DNA of 16,456 bases from JAZPYZ01 sp045544455 (GCA_045544455.1 JAZPYZ010000004.1:1-16456); one strand, 5' to 3'. Positions 1 to 6,061 are shown, counted from the stretch's first letter. Numbers and translations are program-made. Notes: generated by a model from the letters alone, not told the origin.

Positions 1-198
1 GTCGGTTATTTCAAACAGGTCATTTGGTGTGCATTGTAATAACAAACACATGGTTTCGATATTTTCGTATCGGATGGATTTGGTTTGGTTGTTGATCATT
101 TTATTGAAGTTTTGATAACTCATACCCAGTTGCTTGTATAACCAATATTTCGTTTTCCCTTGCTTTTCCAACAACGACAACACGTTCAATTTAATCAT
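1..198 (-). CDS. Small Cro/CI-type HTH transcriptional regulator (C-terminal part beyond window edge)
   Basis: A leftward reading frame starts with ATG at 198 and stays open for 66 codons to the window edge. It begins MIKLNVLSLLEKQGKTKYWL and continues with GMSYQNFNKMINN, the usual helix-turn-helix layout of short XRE-family regulators: a leucine-rich first helix, then a scaffold helix, then a recognition helix near residues 27-38. The end, LLLQCTPNDLFEI, is the typical final helix of one-domain regulators of about 65-75 residues, so only a few residues are probably missing. A GGAGA ribosome binding site lies 8 bases upstream. The gene diverges from the Cys-rich gene at 315, and a 16-bp palindrome lies between them. 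It probably represses that neighbour, itself, or both (inference). The ligand is unknown. Confidence 0.85.
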   Translation of the reverse strand, partial: MIKLNVLSLLEKQGKTKYWLYKQLGMSYQNFNKMINNQTKSIRYENIETMCLLLQCTPNDLFEITD

Positions 199-251
199 AA
201 GACATTTCTCCATATCATATGTTTTAATGAGATAATATCTTAGTTTTGCTC

Positions 252-280
252 TTTACATATAGACTAATACATTATATAAT
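252..280 (+). promoter_or_regulatory. Sigma-A promoter for the Cys-rich small protein
   Basis: A -35 box TTTACA (252-257) and a perfect -10 box TATAAT (275-280) are separated by 17 bases. Transcription would start near 287, leaving a leader of about 28 bases before the ATG at 315. The -10 box lies inside the palindrome at 268-283. Confidence 0.7.
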
Positions 281-283
281 GTA
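268..283. promoter_or_regulatory. Perfect 16-bp palindrome, candidate operator
   Basis: TACATTATATAATGTA is a perfect inverted repeat with no spacer. It covers the -10 box of the rightward promoter and lies 70 bases upstream of the divergent HTH gene start. Size and symmetry suit a dimeric HTH repressor, so autoregulation by the neighbouring regulator is a natural guess (inference). AT-rich palindromes can arise by chance around a TATAAT box. Confidence 0.5.
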
Positions 284-314
284 CTCATTAATGCTGGATT
301 GTGGGGAGAACGAA

Positions 315-542
315 ATGATTATGGATGTTACCGGCGTGGAATTGATTCCGGGAAATCAAGGGGTAGATTGTCCGGGGAATGGAGAACACATGGATCAAGC
401 GGGCCATTTTATCGAATGTTGTTGTGAAGAATGTGATTATATGTCGTGTTGTTTACCTGGTCATTCATCAAAACGTTGTTGGATCTGTCTGGATAGTGCC
501 TGTCCGCGCGCCGGATGGTTTTTCAAAAAACATCTATCCTAA
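315..542 (+). CDS. Small Cys-rich protein of unknown function
   Basis: ATG at 315 follows a GGGGAG ribosome binding site by 6 bases and opens a 75-residue protein; an in-frame ATG upstream at 246 lacks a ribosome binding site and precedes the promoter. The sequence has ten cysteines (19, 35-37, 40, 45, 46, 55, 58, 63), with a CCCEECDYMSCC core at 35-46 and a KRCWICLDSAC segment at 53-63. There is no signal peptide or membrane segment, so it is probably cytoplasmic. The spacing suggests metal binding, perhaps zinc or iron (inference). It resembles small uncharacterised clostridial proteins that begin with a PGNxG-CPGNG motif, but I cannot name a family. It has its own promoter with a palindrome over the -10 box, diverges from an HTH regulator, and converges on the feo operon behind a shared hairpin. 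Confidence 0.75.
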   Translation: MIMDVTGVELIPGNQGVDCPGNGEHMDQAGHFIECCCEECDYMSCCLPGHSSKRCWICLDSACPRAGWFFKKHLS

Positions 543-545
543 AAG

Positions 546-586
546 CACACCGCGCCTTACGGGTTTCTTCCATAAGGCGCGGTGTG
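546..586. terminator. Bidirectional hairpin terminator between the Cys-rich gene and the feo operon
   Basis: A perfect 14-bp, GC-rich stem (546-559 paired with 573-586) encloses a 13-base loop. On the left flank AAAA gives a short U-run for leftward transcripts; the right side has only a T-rich stretch. It begins 4 bases after the rightward stop codon and lies 27 bases past the leftward stop at 613. Confidence 0.75.
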
Positions 587-612
587 TTGTATATGTCTAT
601 TACAGAAAGGTG

Positions 613-798
613 TTACGATTCGTTTTGTTTGGATTCGGTACCACAACCGCAACAGCCATGGCAGGAACCGTCGCAAGAGCCGCCATCGGGACAACCGATG
701 CATTTCTTGCCGCTTTTTTTGGCTTTGTAAACGTAGAAAGCGGCAAGCCCTATAACGACGACCAAAATCGCGATAATAAGGATATCTTCCAGTTTCAT
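613..798 (-). CDS. FeoB-associated Cys-rich membrane protein
   Basis: This 61-residue protein starts MKLEDILIIAILVVVIGLAA. One membrane helix spans about residues 5-24 and is followed by a lysine-rich stretch (KAKKSGKK), which places the C-terminus in the cytoplasm. The tail carries seven cysteines (33, 36, 42, 46, 49, 50, 52) in CIGC and CHGCCGC motifs. This layout is that of the FeoB-associated Cys-rich membrane protein family, found next to feoB in Firmicutes and thought to help Fe(II) uptake, perhaps in the role FeoC plays elsewhere; the biochemistry is unsettled. ATG at 798 was chosen because AAGGGG (808-813) lies 9 bases before it; a TTG at 807 would abut that site. It is the last gene of the feo operon, 17 bases after feoB, and probably shares its iron control. 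Confidence 0.88.
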   Translation of the reverse strand: MKLEDILIIAILVVVIGLAAFYVYKAKKSGKKCIGCPDGGSCDGSCHGCCGCGTESKQNES

Positions 799-815
799 CC
801 GAAACAACCCCTTCG

Positions 816-2915
816 TTATTTCTTAACCGTTACAGCCGGTTCGGCTTTTTGGTCGTTCGACGCGTATTCGGCTTTGAGTTTTTTATCCGCGTTGAGGCAC
901 AAGTATACCACGACGCCGACCATCGCTGCTACCGCGATCAGTCCTGCCAAAGCGGTGCCGATATTCAAGGCGGCCGGTGCTACGATCAGGGTACCGATGG
1001 TATACACCAGGTAAGCTACGGTATAGCCGGTCCCCAGTTGCAACGCGATGCCGCCCCACAACCATTTCGCACTCTTCATTTCCGAGTTCATCGCGCCGAT
1101 GGCCGCAAAGCACGGCGGGGTAAACAGGTTGAACATCAGGTAAGCGAGCGCCGCAACCGCCGTGATCGCCACCGTTTCGCCGGCCGCATTCAGACCGGTC
1201 ATGGCTTTCGCGGCATTAGCGGCCGCACCTTCAAAGAGTTCCAGGTTTTCGGCATCGATAAACTTGGTGGCCGCGAAGCAGACGGCCAAGGTCCCGACGA
1301 CGTTCTCTTTCGCGATAAAGCCGGCCACGGCCGCCGCCGCCAGTTGCCAGGAAATGACGCCGACGATCGGTACCAATAGGTAGGCGATGGGGGACGCGAT
1401 GGTCGCGAGAATCGAGGTGCTTTCCGCACCTTCTGCTACCAATTGCAAATCCCAGTTAAACGACTGCATCACATAAACCGCCGCGTTGCACAACAGGATA
1501 ATCGTACCGGCTTTCACGATATACGACCAACCGCGGTCACACATCGACTTGGTGGCTCTCCACAAAGACGGTGCTTTGTATTCGGGCAGTTCGATGATAA
1601 AGAAGGATTTTCTCGCTTTGTGGCCGGTGATCTTGTTGATCAACAACGCGCCGAAGAAGATGATCACGATACCCGACAGATACATCGCGGTGCTTACCCA
1701 ACCGGCATTATCGAAGAATGCGCCGGCAAACAACGAGATAACCGGAATTTTCGCACCGCATGGCATAAACGGAGCCAACATCGCGGTCGCGCGGCGTTCG
1801 CGCTCGTTACGGATGGTACGGCACGCCATAACGCCGGGAATTGCACAACCGGTGCCGATAACAAACGGGATAACCGATTTACCGGACAATCCCACTTTTT
1901 TGAAGATCGGATCCAGCACGACCGAAACACGCGCCATGTAACCGCAATCTTCGAGCAGGGCGATCAAGAAATACATCACCATAACCAACGGCAAGAACCC
2001 GACCACGGCGCTGACGCCGCCGATTACCCCTTCGGTCAACAGACCAACCAGGAAATCGTTGCCGCCTTCGAGAGCGCCGGCTACCCATTCTTTAAACATA
2101 TCGATCAAGGTAACCAGACCGGGGATGACCGTACCGTTCGAGAATTCATAACCTTCGGCGATCCACGGGCCAACCCACGCTTGCGAGATTTGGAATACCA
2201 GGAACATAACCACCGCGAAGATCGGAATACCCAACCATTTGTTGGTTAAAACCGCGTCGATCTTGTCTTGGAAGTTGCGCTCGTTTGTCAGCACTTTACG
2301 GACCTCAACCTCTTTGACGATCCCGTTAACAAACGCAAACCGGTTTCTGTCTGCCGCTTCGACCACTTTTTTGTCGGTGAGATCGATGTTGCCTTGCAAG
2401 TACGGTGCGCCTTGACCTTTACCGACTTGTTCAACGGCGGTTTTCACCACTTCGGCCAGACCGTCGGCCGAGGTCGAAACGGTATCGATAACCGGACAAC
2501 CCAACTTTTCGGCGAGTTTGGCGGCATCGATTTTGTTATGTTTCTTTTTGTTGATGTCGGCTTTGTTCAGCGCAACCACCACCGGGATCCCCAACTCCAA
2601 CAACTGGGTGGTGAAGAACAGGCTACGACTTAAATTCGTCGCATCCACGATGTTGATGATGACATCCGGATTTTCGTTTTTCACATACGAGCTGGTGATG
2701 CTTTCCTCGGATGTAAAAGGGGACATCGAATACGCGCCCGGCAGGTCCACCGCGATCAGCGGTTCCTCGCCGGCGTAATACGCCTTTTTGATGGGATGTT
2801 CTTTTTTCTCAACGGTAACACCCGCCCAGTTGCCGACCTTTTCATTACAGCCGGTCAGCGCGTTGTACATGGTGGTTTTACCGCTGTTAGGATTGCCCGT
2901 TAAAGCAATTCTCAT
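816..2915 (-). CDS. feoB: Ferrous iron transporter FeoB
   Basis: FeoB is the GTPase-linked inner-membrane permease for Fe(II). The 699-residue product is full length. The N-terminal G domain shows G1 GNPNSGKT (7-14), switch-I threonine in VGNWAGVTVE (27-36), G3 DLPG (57-60), G4 NKAD (117-120) and G5 VSTSA (146-150). A helical cytosolic domain follows. The membrane part starts near residue 225 and contains the two Gate repeats, including GTGCAIPGVMACRTIRNERE and PFMPCGAKIPVISLF. ATG at 2915 was chosen because GGAGGAGG lies a few bases upstream; an in-frame ATG 27 bases earlier has no comparable site. It lies downstream of feoA after an unusually long 137-base gap that holds its own iron box, and is followed by the FeoB-associated protein. 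Confidence 0.98.
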   Translation of the reverse strand: MRIALTGNPNSGKTTMYNALTGCNEKVGNWAGVTVEKKEHPIKKAYYAGEEPLIAVDLPGAYSMSPFTSEESITSSYVKNENPDVIINIVDATNLSRSLFFTTQLLELGIPVVVALNKADINKKKHNKIDAAKLAEKLGCPVIDTVSTSADGLAEVVKTAVEQVGKGQGAPYLQGNIDLTDKKVVEAADRNRFAFVNGIVKEVEVRKVLTNERNFQDKIDAVLTNKWLGIPIFAVVMFLVFQISQAWVGPWIAEGYEFSNGTVIPGLVTLIDMFKEWVAGALEGGNDFLVGLLTEGVIGGVSAVVGFLPLVMVMYFLIALLEDCGYMARVSVVLDPIFKKVGLSGKSVIPFVIGTGCAIPGVMACRTIRNERERRATAMLAPFMPCGAKIPVISLFAGAFFDNAGWVSTAMYLSGIVIIFFGALLINKITGHKARKSFFIIELPEYKAPSLWRATKSMCDRGWSYIVKAGTIILLCNAAVYVMQSFNWDLQLVAEGAESTSILATIASPIAYLLVPIVGVISWQLAAAAVAGFIAKENVVGTLAVCFAATKFIDAENLELFEGAAANAAKAMTGLNAAGETVAITAVAALAYLMFNLFTPPCFAAIGAMNSEMKSAKWLWGGIALQLGTGYTVAYLVYTIGTLIVAPAALNIGTALAGLIAVAAMVGVVVYLCLNADKKLKAEYASNDQKAEPAVTVKK

Positions 2916-2954
2916 GGTGATTTCCTCCTCCTTGTGGATCATACATAAGGTTTA

Positions 2955-2977
2955 TTTTGACAGATGTTCTGTTAAAA
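2955..2977. repeat. 10-bp inverted repeat upstream of feoB
   Basis: TTTTGACAGA (2955-2964) and TCTGTTAAAA (2968-2977) face each other across three bases, with one imperfect position. It lies between the candidate feoB -10 region and the feoB ribosome binding site. No U-run follows on the feoB side, so it is not a normal terminator. It may be an operator for a second regulator or a leader hairpin; neither is shown. Confidence 0.45.
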
Positions 2978-3001
2978 TACTTGGCGGTTAGTCTTTGCTA
3001 A
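2974..3001 (-). promoter_or_regulatory. Possible internal promoter for feoB
   Basis: Read leftward, TTAGCA (plus-strand 2996-3001) and TATTTT (2974-2979) lie 16 bases apart, each matching four of six consensus bases. The -35 box lies within the iron box at 2987-3002. The boxes are weak; the case rests mainly on the operator being there. Confidence 0.35.
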
Positions 3002-3002
3002 C
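2987..3002. promoter_or_regulatory. Iron box 3 (DtxR-type operator) in the feoA-feoB gap
   Basis: GTTAGTCTTTGCTAAC contains TTAG-N6-CTAA, the same core as the two boxes upstream of feoA and as the well-known DtxR/IdeR consensus TTAGGTTAGGCTAACCTAA. Its position 72 bases upstream of the feoB start suggests that feoB has separate iron-dependent control. Confidence 0.65.
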
Positions 3003-3019
3003 TGGTGAGCAAAAAGTAA

Positions 3020-3048
3020 TCAGCGGAACACGAATGGTATTTCGCTGA
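3020..3048 (-). terminator. Weak stem-loop after feoA, possible attenuator
   Basis: Read leftward, TCAGCG pairs with CGCTGA, extended by two A-T pairs past one mismatch, and is followed within 4 bases by a run of five T. It begins 5 bases after the feoA stop. The stem is short, so partial termination before feoB is possible but unproven. Confidence 0.35.
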
Positions 3049-3052
3049 AACG

Positions 3053-3265
3053 TTAGATGATGATGGCTTCGGCCAACTGGGTGTCGATGTTATAGCGGCC
3101 GTCTTTGATCGAAACCACGCAACCGCTTTTGCGGTGAGCAATCACGGTAATCGGTTCGCCGCTGTAACAACCCAAAGAAAACAAAAACGCATCCAGTTCT
3201 TCATCGTCGGTTTCGATCCGCTGAATGATATATTCTTTTCCTTCTTCCGCCATACGTAAGTTCAT
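3053..3265 (-). CDS. feoA: Ferrous iron transport protein FeoA
   Basis: This 70-residue protein fits the small cytoplasmic SH3-like FeoA family, which works with FeoB in Fe(II) uptake, probably by modulating its GTPase or its assembly. Visible family signs are the N-terminal EGKEYIIQRIETDDEELDAF segment, the FSLGCYSGEPITVIAHR core (where family members usually have a LGxxPG-type turn) and a final strand YNIDTQLAEAIII. ATG at 3265 has AGGAG upstream with about 9 bases spacing. It is the first gene of the leftward feo operon, with a very strong promoter at 3356-3384 and two iron boxes in its leader. It diverges from the DtxR-type regulator gene. The sequence differs from FeoA of enterobacteria, but size and context leave little doubt. 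Confidence 0.93.
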   Translation of the reverse strand: MNLRMAEEGKEYIIQRIETDDEELDAFLFSLGCYSGEPITVIAHRKSGCVVSIKDGRYNIDTQLAEAIII

Positions 3266-3296
3266 AACGCATCTCCTGAGTGTGTTTATCGACGAA

Positions 3297-3310
3297 TTAG
3301 TCTAGGCTAA
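3297..3310. promoter_or_regulatory. Iron box 1 (DtxR-type operator) in the feoA leader
   Basis: TTAGTCTAGGCTAA, with CC following, matches the left part of the DtxR/IdeR consensus closely (TTAG-N6-CTAACC). It lies about 40-50 bases downstream of the predicted feoA transcription start. Confidence 0.72.
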
Positions 3311-3332
3311 CCGGTCTTCATAAAAAAGACGA

Positions 3333-3346
3333 TTAGCATCTGCTAA
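3333..3346. promoter_or_regulatory. Iron box 2 (DtxR-type operator) at the feoA transcription start
   Basis: TTAGCATCTGCTAA, again followed by CC, has the same TTAG-N6-CTAACC core as box 1. It starts about 10 bases downstream of the feoA -10 box, so a bound repressor would block initiation. The 36-base offset from box 1 would put two dimers on one promoter. Confidence 0.75.
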
Positions 3347-3355
3347 CCGTGTAAT

Positions 3356-3384
3356 ATAGTACCACCGCATACAAAATTTGTCAA
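3356..3384 (-). promoter_or_regulatory. Strong sigma-A promoter of the feo operon
   Basis: Read leftward, a perfect -35 TTGACA (plus-strand 3379-3384), a 17-base spacer ending in the extended -10 element TGG, and -10 TACTAT (3356-3361). Transcription would start near 3349, leaving a leader of about 84 bases with both iron boxes. Confidence 0.9.
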
Positions 3385-3430
3385 TAGATTTTGCGCAATT
3401 TTTTATAATAATCGATATGCATCTTACCGC

Positions 3431-3459
3431 TTGAAAAAGTAGGGCATACGTGGTATACT
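3431..3459 (+). promoter_or_regulatory. Sigma-A promoter of the DtxR-type regulator
   Basis: -35 TTGAAA (3431-3436), 17-base spacer ending in TGG (extended -10), and -10 TATACT (3454-3459). Transcription would start near 3466. No iron box overlaps it, so the regulator is probably not repressed from boxes 1 or 2. Confidence 0.85.
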
Positions 3460-3488
3460 GTATATATCCTACTAAGGGGGATAAAGGT

Positions 3489-3851
3489 ATGTATTTACAT
3501 GAATCCGCAGAGATGTATCTCGAAACGATCTATGTTCTTTCGCAAAAGGCCGGTTCGGTTCGCAGTATCGATGTGGCAGATTATATGGGGTATTCGAAAC
3601 CGAGCGTCAGTCGCGCCGTAGGGTTGCTCAAGCAAGGCGGCTATTTGGAAATGGCGGCAGACGGGTATCTGACCTTGACCGAAGAAGGGAAGACGACTGC
3701 CAAAAAGATCTTTGAACGGCATACCGTATTGTCTAAGTTTTTAGCGGTGATCGGGGTGGATGATGAGACGGCTGCCAAGGATGCTTGCAAGATTGAGCAC
3801 GTGGTCAGCGACGAGACCGTCGCCGCGATCAAACGATTTATCGAACAATAA
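3489..3851 (+). CDS. DtxR/IdeR-type iron-dependent repressor (short form)
   Basis: The 120-residue product has an N-terminal winged helix (1-62, with DYMGYSKPSVSRAVGLLKQGG as HTH) and a metal-binding dimerisation domain (63-120). It ends there, without the C-terminal SH3-like domain of corynebacterial DtxR. By alignment from memory with DtxR, the primary metal site is conserved: Met9, Cys100, Glu103 and His104 match DtxR Met10, Cys102, Glu105 and His106. Manganese sensors such as MntR carry Asp in place of that Met, so iron sensing is favoured. The ancillary site is incomplete: His78 is kept, but Ser82 and Ala96 replace Glu83 and His98. ATG at 3489 follows AAGGGGG by 8 bases; an earlier in-frame start overlaps the promoter. 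It diverges from feoA, and the iron boxes nearby are its likely targets. Confidence 0.93.
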   Translation: MYLHESAEMYLETIYVLSQKAGSVRSIDVADYMGYSKPSVSRAVGLLKQGGYLEMAADGYLTLTEEGKTTAKKIFERHTVLSKFLAVIGVDDETAAKDACKIEHVVSDETVAAIKRFIEQ

Positions 3852-3857
3852 CCGAAT

Positions 3858-3893
3858 AAAAAAGCACAAGGCGTATCGGCCTTGTGCTTTTTT
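3858..3893. terminator. Bidirectional Rho-independent terminator
   Basis: GCACAAGGC (3864-3872) pairs perfectly with GCCTTGTGC (3879-3887) across a 6-base loop, flanked by six A on the left and six T on the right. It serves the rightward regulator gene and the leftward ABC transporter gene, whose stop is at 3905. Confidence 0.95.
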
Positions 3894-3904
3894 GATGATC
3901 GAGA

Positions 3905-5557
3905 TTAGGTTGCTTGCATGTCCCAAATTTGGTTGCATACTTGGGCGGCGTACGGACGGTGTGAGATGACCAAAGCACTTTTGTTTGGTAAGGTGCGCAG
4001 GTTTTCCAATACCCGTTTTTCGGTAGCTTCGTCGAGCGCGGAGGTTGCTTCGTCCAGCAACAGGATCGGTGCACCGCAGGCAACCGCCCGTGCAATCGCA
4101 ATCCGTTGCACCTGTCCTTCCGAAAGTCCCATACCGCGTTCGCCGATGACAGTGTCCAACCCATCGGGTAACTGCCGAATCAGATCTTCGATATCCGCGG
4201 CTTTAGCGGCGGCATAAACGTCATCATCGGTGAGATCGGTGCGCGCAAAACAGATATTGTCGCGAATGGTGCCGGATAAAATCATGTTGCCTTGCGGCAC
4301 ATAGGCGAACAACGCGCGGGTTTCGATATTCCATTCGTGATCAGTCCCGTCAGCACCTTGCCACACAAGGCGCCCTTCATCGGCGTCCAACAGACACAAC
4401 AACAGTTTCATGGCGGTCGATTTGCCGATGCCGGAGTGGCCGGTCAACGCGACAAAATCGCCGCGGTTTAACCGCCCGTTAAATTGCCGCAACACGGTGT
4501 GATCCTCGTCGTAGGAGAACGATACGTTCTCCAATCGAATGGCTTGCCAGTCGTCTATATCGGATGCGGTGACAACGGAGGCCGATTCGGCCGGCAGTGC
4601 CAACACGTCTAACAGGCGTTCGGCCGATGCCAGCGCCGAGAAGAATTGCGGCACAATGCCGGTGAAAGAATGAAACGGCGCTCGAATTTGGTTGATGATC
4701 TGTAAAAAGGCGGTCATCGTACCGACCGTCACGGTGCCGGCCGTCAGACCGAACGCGCACCACGCGAGCACGACGTAATAACTGCAAGAAAAGACAACAC
4801 GGAAAATCGCGTGCGATATGTTGGAGAGCAAATTGCGTTTGAGTTTAGCACGGAAATTGGCGTGTTGTAACGTGTGCAGTCGTTCAAGCAACGAAGAGGA
4901 TGCGCGAAACGCTTTCGCTACCGTGATGTTTTCAACACATTCCTGCAAAAACGAACGGGTGGCGCCATCGGTTTCTTGCACGGCTTTATGCACGCGTTTC
5001 ATCCGCATGCTATACAAGCGGCTAAACACTAAGAATAATAGGCCGATACCGCATACGATCCACATGATCCGCGGATCCAACCAGAACAGGACGACGATAC
5101 ACGATGCCAACCGTACCATCATCGACGCCACGTTGGGAATCAGCGCGACAATCCCATCGACGACAACCGTTATGTCGGCGGTCATCCGTGTGAGGATATC
5201 GCCGGAATGAAACGCCGTAAGCGACTGCCACTTTTTGCCGAACAATTCAGCCAACAGGTCGCGTTTGATCTGCATTTCGATGCGAGCATGACTGCGTACG
5301 GCCAACGTCTTCATGATGACGCTGAGTGCTACCTGCGCGACTGCCAACACGAGCAAATATATCGCTTGGATGATCATGTTGCCGGTTGTGTCGCCGGTCG
5401 CGATCTCTAAGATGGTTTTGGATACCCATGCCAGCAATACCGGTATGGCCGACAACACACAGTCGACCAAGGTGAGCAGAAACACAAAGCCACCTTGCTC
5501 TTTTACATAATGACCGATAAAGGATAAAGCCGATTTGTTAATTTTCGATCGTTTCAC
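3905..5557 (-). CDS. ABC transporter, fused permease and ATP-binding protein (exporter type)
   Basis: This 550-residue half-transporter has an exporter-type membrane domain with about six helices (residues 20-320) and a C-terminal ATPase. The ATPase shows Walker A GHSGIGKST (373-381), Q-loop Gln422 in VPQG, signature LSEGQ (478-482), Walker B ILLLDE (498-503) and H-loop His533, so it looks active and would work as a homodimer. No N-terminal C39 peptidase domain is present. The start is GTG at 5557, chosen because GGAGGT lies 6 bases upstream and similarity to exporters begins there. It overlaps the end of the S26-peptidase gene by 20 bases, so the two are translationally coupled. The pairing suggests export of a peptide processed by that partner, but lipid or drug export cannot be excluded; the substrate is unknown. 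Confidence 0.93.
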   Translation of the reverse strand: MKRSKINKSALSFIGHYVKEQGGFVFLLTLVDCVLSAIPVLLAWVSKTILEIATGDTTGNMIIQAIYLLVLAVAQVALSVIMKTLAVRSHARIEMQIKRDLLAELFGKKWQSLTAFHSGDILTRMTADITVVVDGIVALIPNVASMMVRLASCIVVLFWLDPRIMWIVCGIGLLFLVFSRLYSMRMKRVHKAVQETDGATRSFLQECVENITVAKAFRASSSLLERLHTLQHANFRAKLKRNLLSNISHAIFRVVFSCSYYVVLAWCAFGLTAGTVTVGTMTAFLQIINQIRAPFHSFTGIVPQFFSALASAERLLDVLALPAESASVVTASDIDDWQAIRLENVSFSYDEDHTVLRQFNGRLNRGDFVALTGHSGIGKSTAMKLLLCLLDADEGRLVWQGADGTDHEWNIETRALFAYVPQGNMILSGTIRDNICFARTDLTDDDVYAAAKAADIEDLIRQLPDGLDTVIGERGMGLSEGQVQRIAIARAVACGAPILLLDEATSALDEATEKRVLENLRTLPNKSALVISHRPYAAQVCNQIWDMQAT

Positions 5558-6002
5558 GCACACACCTCCGATAAATCCCGAGTAAATATGGGCGCAGCGG
5601 TCGTACCGCCAACCAGAACGCACTATATAACCGATATCGCAGTGCCGTACACGCGGTATATCGGCCTTTTCGATAAAACCCTTTCATAACCCCGATGATT
5701 TGGGCAGGGGCAATACCGGTTTCGATCGCTATTTGAGCATCGCCGACCAAGTGATATCCATCGGTATCCTGCCCGATAATGCGGTGCAAAACCACCTGTC
5801 CGTCCGCCCGTTGATACAGCGGTACGTCTCCGCGTTTCAACGCCGTTGCATCACAAGCGGTTAACACCACGCGATCTTGTCCGTGATGAAACAACGGGCG
5901 CATACTGTTACCGGTCACGATGATGGTCGTGTCGACTCCGTTTTTAATATTTTGTTGTATGAGAGGAAGCAGAACTTTCATCTCTACGGTTTTGGTTCGC
6001 AT
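5538..6002 (-). CDS. S24/S26-family (signal peptidase I-like) serine peptidase
   Basis: This 154-residue protein has the signal-peptidase fold signature: TGNSMRPLF (30-38), with Ser33 as nucleophile, then KRGDV (56-60), VVLHRIIG (70-77) and HLVGDAQ (84-90). The general base position is His73 rather than Lys, as in SipW and the archaeal/ER type. There is no clear N-terminal membrane anchor; the C-terminal third (104-154) is Arg-rich with hydrophobic stretches (SAFWLAVRPLRPYLLGIY) and may contact the membrane. ATG at 6002 was chosen because the promoter -10 box at 6019-6024 rules out an upstream start; GGTGA lies about 5 bases before it. It is the first gene of a pair with the ABC exporter. Genes of this type often occur in peptide-export loci; whether it cleaves a leader peptide is inference. 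Confidence 0.85.
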   Translation of the reverse strand: MRTKTVEMKVLLPLIQQNIKNGVDTTIIVTGNSMRPLFHHGQDRVVLTACDATALKRGDVPLYQRADGQVVLHRIIGQDTDGYHLVGDAQIAIETGIAPAQIIGVMKGFYRKGRYTACTALRYRLYSAFWLAVRPLRPYLLGIYRRCVRETIEN

Positions 6003-6018
6003 ATAATCACCAAATTTT

Positions 6019-6047
6019 ATTATATCGCATCGAGAAACGAACTGCAA
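6019..6047 (-). promoter_or_regulatory. Sigma-A promoter for the S26 peptidase-ABC pair
   Basis: Read leftward, -35 TTGCAG (plus-strand 6042-6047), 17-base spacer and perfect -10 TATAAT (6019-6024). The start would fall near 6012, giving a leader of only about 10 bases. The -35 box lies 14 bases from that of the divergent glyS promoter. Confidence 0.82.
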
Positions 6048-6061
6048 TAGGCAGTTTTTCG

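Noticed and set aside
799..807. TTG start upstream for the FeoB-associated protein
   Set aside because: It would directly abut its ribosome binding site; ATG at 798 has correct spacing.
379..1014. Rightward open frame of 211 codons crossing the hairpin at 546-586
   Set aside because: It runs out of frame through the Cys-rich gene, the terminator and two feo genes; composition and context mark it as a shadow.
1443..2249. Rightward open frame of 268 codons opposite feoB
   Set aside because: It lies fully antisense to the feoB membrane domain, has no ribosome binding site, and its His/Arg/Asp-rich product is typical of a shadow frame.
2916..2942. Nine-residue N-terminal extension of FeoB
   Set aside because: The extension spans the GGAGGAGG ribosome binding site, and the family begins at MRIALTGNPN.
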